Origin: Bacteroidaceae bacterium
GTDB lineage: Bacteria; Bacteroidota; Bacteroidia; Bacteroidales; Bacteroidaceae
Reading direction: 5' to 3'
DNA: 57,943 nt
Assembly (NCBI GenBank): GCA_024401055.1
Contig: JAKSLT010000004.1
Location: forward strand, 1-57,943
The stretch's first letter is position 1, and the number at the start of each line of letters is the position of its first letter. Shown one piece after another: positions 54,925-57,943 of the stretch. The notes beneath the pieces are model-generated. The model saw only the letters and a program-made list of their open reading frames with translations, ran no database searches and had not been told where the DNA came from. The position numbers and the translations under genes are program-made.

Positions 54925-57160
54925 CCTCCGTCTTTTCATCTACGTCCTCCTTGCCGTGACCACGGCCTATGCCGCCGACGTCACCCCTTGGACACGCAAT
55001 CTCTCCGCCCCGTTCACCCCCTCGCAGGGACTCGCAGGGCGGCATATCTGTGTATGGGCCAGCCACGGACGGTACTTCAACGTCAATGGCCACCCCACCA
55101 CCCCTCGCGACTCCCTCCGCATCGGTGCATGGCAGTGGCAGCGCCCCAATCTCTTCTGCACCACCGAGGATCTCCTCACGCCCTCCTTCGTATATCCCTT
55201 CCTCATTCCCATGTTGGAGAATGCCGGTGCCGTGGTGTGGACACCCCGTGAGCGCGACATGCAGACCCACATGACCATCGTGCCGCAGCCCACGCGCCAG
55301 ACCGCCCGCCACTACGAATGGCAGGCCACCGTTGACACCCTCGGCGCCTACGCCGTATATGTGCGCTACCCCGCCCTTCCCGACGCCGTGCCCGATGCGA
55401 CATACACCATCCATCACGGCGGCGAGCGCACCCGCATAGCGGTCAACCAGCGCATGGGAGCCGACACATGGGTCTATCTCGGCACGTACCATTTCAATCC
55501 CGCCATACCCCGCGACGGCCTCATCAGGCTCAGCACCGCTACCAACTATCGCGGGCGCCTCGCCGTTGGCAGCGTCAGGCTCGGAGGCGGCATGGGCCAC
55601 ATCGTCCGACAGGCACCCCCAAAGAAAGGCACCACGCCCGCCGACGCCGTCACCAGCGGACTCCCGCATTACCTTGAGGCCGCACGCTACTGGACCGAAT
55701 GGGCTGGTCTCCCCGACAGCCTCTGCAACACAGAGCACGGTCTGGGGGACTACAACGACGACCTCCGCTCGCGCTCCAACATGCTCAACCTTCTCATGGA
55801 ACAGCGCGGCGTGCCCTTTGAACTCTCCCTTGGCGTGCATACCGATGCAGGCTATCGCACCGACTCCATCTACGGTTCCCTCGCCATCTACACAAGTCCC
55901 AATTCCATCCCGCGCCGCGCCGCGCAGGGGGACTCCATCCTCTACTGCGACGGCGGCGTTCCCGGAGGAGAACTTCTCTGCCGCCATCTCTACGACGGCA
56001 TAGTGCGCGACCTCGCCGACCTCGACTGGCAGCACCGCGGCCTGCGCGACGGCAACTATTCCGAGACCCGCGCCCCCCACGTACCGGCCGCCATCATTGA
56101 GATGCTCTCCCATCAGAACTTCCTCGACATGCGCTACGCTCATGACCCTATCTTCAAGTTCCGTCTCGCACGTGCCATCTACAAAGCCATACTACACTAT
56201 AGCCAACAAGACCATTGTCCCACAATCCAGCCCCTCCCCATCCATTCCTTCGCCGCCATTCTCCACAAAGATGAAGCCCATCTCTCATGGTGCGCCACCC
56301 CCGATACACTTGAACCCACAGCTCTACCCACACATTATATAATATATACACGCGTTGACGACGGCGACTTCGATAACGGCCAACTCACCGACGACACCCA
56401 TTTCCACCAACCCGTCACGCCAGGTCATCGCTACACTTTCCGCATCGTTGCCGCCAACGATGGAGGTCTGTCCTTCCCTTCAGAGCAACTGACAGTTTAC
56501 AAAGCCCCCAACGAGCCAACTGCGCAGAATGCCCTTCTCGTCTCTGCCTTCACCCGCCTCTCCGGTCCAGCCTTTATATCCACGCCCGATAGCCTCGGTT
56601 TCCTCCTCAACGAAGACCCTGGCGTGCCATATGGCACCACCCTTGAATACTGTGGTCCACAACTTGATTTCTCGCCATTGAAAGCCGGCAAGGAAGGTCC
56701 CGGTGCTCTCGGCTATAGCAGTAGTGAATGGGAAGGCCGTCCTCTCACCGGTAACACCTTCGACATTGTACCCCGCCGCGCAGCACTCCTCGTCCAAGCC
56801 GACAGCCTCACGTCCTTCAGTAGCGCTTGCGCCGATGCACTCCCCCACATAAGCCCCACGTGCGACACTCCTTGGGCATCCATATATTACCTCGCAGGAC
56901 AACAACGTCGCGCGCCCCACAATATGGCCGACTTCCCCGTTTGGCCCCACAACGTGCGCCCCTATATCGTGCAAAGCCTCGAAGCCGGCTGCCCCCTAAT
57001 TGTCGAAGGCACCTACACGTCCCCCGAGCACCTCAGTCCCGAAGAGCGCGAATGGTGGGAAAGCCTCACAGAGAAGAAAGACAAATACCACATAAAGAAC
57101 ATCAACGACGCAGCCCCCATCGGTAAGCCCGCGTCTTTTAACACCACACCACATATATAA
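54911..57160 (+). CDS. Secreted amidase-like protein with golvesin and FnIII-type domains
   Basis: 749 residues. TTG start at 54911 chosen because it begins a signal peptide (MKNFSLRLFIYVLLAVTTAY); it overlaps the PlsC-like gene by 14 nt. ICVWASHGRYFN near 45 and LGVHTDAGY near 330 and EMLSHQNFLDM near 420 follow the layout of N-acetylmuramoyl-L-alanine amidases (Amidase_3). A golvesin-like insertion is near 130-225 and an FnIII-like module near 470-550. Homologues in Bacteroides are often labelled xanthan lyase. Likely cuts peptidoglycan or a related polymer. Confidence 0.72.
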   Translation: MKNFSLRLFIYVLLAVTTAYAADVTPWTRNLSAPFTPSQGLAGRHICVWASHGRYFNVNGHPTTPRDSLRIGAWQWQRPNLFCTTEDLLTPSFVYPFLIPMLENAGAVVWTPRERDMQTHMTIVPQPTRQTARHYEWQATVDTLGAYAVYVRYPALPDAVPDATYTIHHGGERTRIAVNQRMGADTWVYLGTYHFNPAIPRDGLIRLSTATNYRGRLAVGSVRLGGGMGHIVRQAPPKKGTTPADAVTSGLPHYLEAARYWTEWAGLPDSLCNTEHGLGDYNDDLRSRSNMLNLLMEQRGVPFELSLGVHTDAGYRTDSIYGSLAIYTSPNSIPRRAAQGDSILYCDGGVPGGELLCRHLYDGIVRDLADLDWQHRGLRDGNYSETRAPHVPAAIIEMLSHQNFLDMRYAHDPIFKFRLARAIYKAILHYSQQDHCPTIQPLPIHSFAAILHKDEAHLSWCATPDTLEPTALPTHYIIYTRVDDGDFDNGQLTDDTHFHQPVTPGHRYTFRIVAANDGGLSFPSEQLTVYKAPNEPTAQNALLVSAFTRLSGPAFISTPDSLGFLLNEDPGVPYGTTLEYCGPQLDFSPLKAGKEGPGALGYSSSEWEGRPLTGNTFDIVPRRAALLVQADSLTSFSSACADALPHISPTCDTPWASIYYLAGQQRRAPHNMADFPVWPHNVRPYIVQSLEAGCPLIVEGTYTSPEHLSPEEREWWESLTEKKDKYHIKNINDAAPIGKPASFNTTPHI

Positions 57161-57238
57161 AAAATACGCGCACACACGCGCGAAGCATATTTCCTGCTAC
57201 ATCTCCTACATTGCTACATCCCCACCTCTATAAAAGCA

Positions 57239-57268
57239 CGCGCCGCCAAGGAACTCCTCGGCGGCGCG
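57239..57268 (+). terminator. Terminator after the amidase-like gene
   Basis: CGCGCCGCC (57239-57247) / GGCGGCGCG (57260-57268), followed by ATTTGTCG; the U run is weak. Confidence 0.6.
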
Positions 57269-57286
57269 ATTTGTCGATGGACAAAA

Positions 57287-57318
57287 CGAAGGGCGGAGAA
57301 ACTTATCTTCGCCCTTCG
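57287..57318. terminator. Second hairpin, possibly bidirectional
   Basis: CGAAGGGCG (57287-57295) / CGCCCTTCG (57310-57318), followed by CTTTCATTTC; AAAA precedes it, so it could end transcripts from either side. Confidence 0.6.
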
Positions 57319-57431
57319 CTTTCATTTCGGAGATATTGCTGTCCGGGGAAAAAGAAAGTAATCTTCCGTATCGCTTGAGAAAGCAGGTAATTTGAGAGAT
57401 TACCAATAGTAGGGGCTTACCCTTTATGAAA

Positions 57432-57711
57432 GGGCTGAAAGCCCGAAACATCCTAGCCTAGGGCAGAGTGACCGAAGGGAACGCCGCCCTAGGTTTTTGA
57501 TTGCAGACGCTGTGTAAGTATCCCTCCCCCTGGGGGGAGGTGACGCGAAGCGGCGGAGGGGGGGATTTGTCCTATAGACCAGTGCAATGGGGCGCTGCCC
57601 CGAAACAATTATGCCGCGATGCGGCGAACTTGGTAGTCGCACCTGCGACCCTAGGGCGGCGTTCCCTTCGGTCACTCTGCCCTAGGCTATACAATCAAGG
57701 GCTTTCAGCCC
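57432..57711. repeat. 280-bp composite inverted repeat
   Basis: Outer GGGCTGAAAGCCC (57432-57444) faces GGGCTTTCAGCCC (57699-57711). Inside, a 39-bp segment at 57455-57493 is repeated exactly inverted at 57650-57688; each carries CCTAGGGC...GCCCTAGG. The middle has a CCCTCCCCCTGGGGGGAGG hairpin and the words shared with 255-310. No gene is seen in 57161-57778. Confidence 0.85.
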
Positions 57712-57778
57712 AATGCTAAGAAATTTCACTTTTACCGCACAGCAATATTTCGGAAAATCATAGTCTCCGTCGCAGACA

Positions 57779-57943
57779 TTACTTGATAATCTTCCTGCCG
57801 TTCACGATGCTTACGCCGCGTCGGCCGGGCCAGCGTATCACCATCCGGCCCTGAAGGTCGTACATCGGTGTCACGGCATTGTCCGTCACGATAGTGGCAA
57901 GGCCGGTCACGACGCCGGAGAAGTCGCCGGCTTCCATGATAAG
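57779..57943 (-). CDS. 3' end of a secreted protein (partial)
   Basis: 54 codons are open from the window edge to the TAA at 57779. The tail reads MYDLQGRMVIRWPGRRGVSI then VNGRKIIK, the same C-terminal type (YDLQGR...GVxIxNGKK) as the LRR protein at 849, used in Bacteroidales secreted proteins. The rest of the gene is outside the window, so its function is unknown. Confidence 0.7.
   Translation of the reverse strand, partial: LIMEAGDFSGVVTGLATIVTDNAVTPMYDLQGRMVIRWPGRRGVSIVNGRKIIK

Overview
The window comes from a Bacteroidales genome, most like Prevotellaceae, with GC-rich coding DNA. The evidence is a compact 286-residue RpoD; many start regions carrying the Bacteroidetes promoter (TTTG, about 19-20 nt, then TAnnTTTG); families largely confined to this phylum (DUF4494, DUF4301, DUF3256, DUF4421, BspA-type LRR proteins with a short GxKG-type C-terminal tail); and Bacteroidales-type glycogen enzymes. 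The genus cannot be fixed from the sequence alone.

Layout. 1-2.7 kb: tandem and palindromic repeats, a long leader with a predicted RNA fold, a secreted LRR protein and a small companion. 3.0-14.8 kb (minus): a run of envelope, isoprenoid, lysine and DNA-repair housekeeping genes: rseP-dxr-murA-rimM-lysA-ligA-dapA-clpC-DUF4494. 14.8-15.5 kb: a DUF559 nuclease gene enclosed by inverted repeats. 15.5-21.3 kb (minus): secreted GH20 hexosaminidase, a 1-kb gap with a 21-bp repeat array, NAGPA-type glycosidase, nrnA-like phosphoesterase, rpe. 21.8-26.5 kb (minus): L-rhamnose mutarotase-like protein, glycogen phosphorylase, glycogen synthase. 26.7-30.2 kb (minus): thrS-infC-rpmI-rplT. 31.7-38.5 kb (plus): rpoD, sialate lyase, a fused mutarotase/sodium symporter, DUF1846, kdsC-like phosphatase. 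39-46 kb: a repeat-rich secreted protein, DUF4301, malQ, MATE exporter, a short DUF3256 homologue. 46.3-57.2 kb (plus): RluA-type pseudouridine synthase, trpS, serS, a GlsB-like acyltransferase, Gfo/Idh oxidoreductase, DUF4421 protein, MBL hydrolase, small membrane protein, PlsC-like acyltransferase and an amidase-like secreted protein. The window ends inside a secreted protein on the minus strand.

The most unusual content lies between the genes. One repeat family has about 45-nt terminal arms, each with an internal hairpin whose two sides change together between copies. Three MITE-like copies of 193-226 bp and several single arms carry it, and one copy encloses the DUF559 nuclease gene, so that copy is a candidate autonomous element. 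Arms of this family, or a related GC-palindromic repeat, supply stop codons or C-terminal residues to clpC, the GH20 gene, the rluA-type gene and trpS. Separately, three gaps carry arrays of ACTAGT-centred 21-bp units (two helical turns), each in a two-armed mirrored layout. Several other inverted-repeat and palindrome clusters are also recorded.
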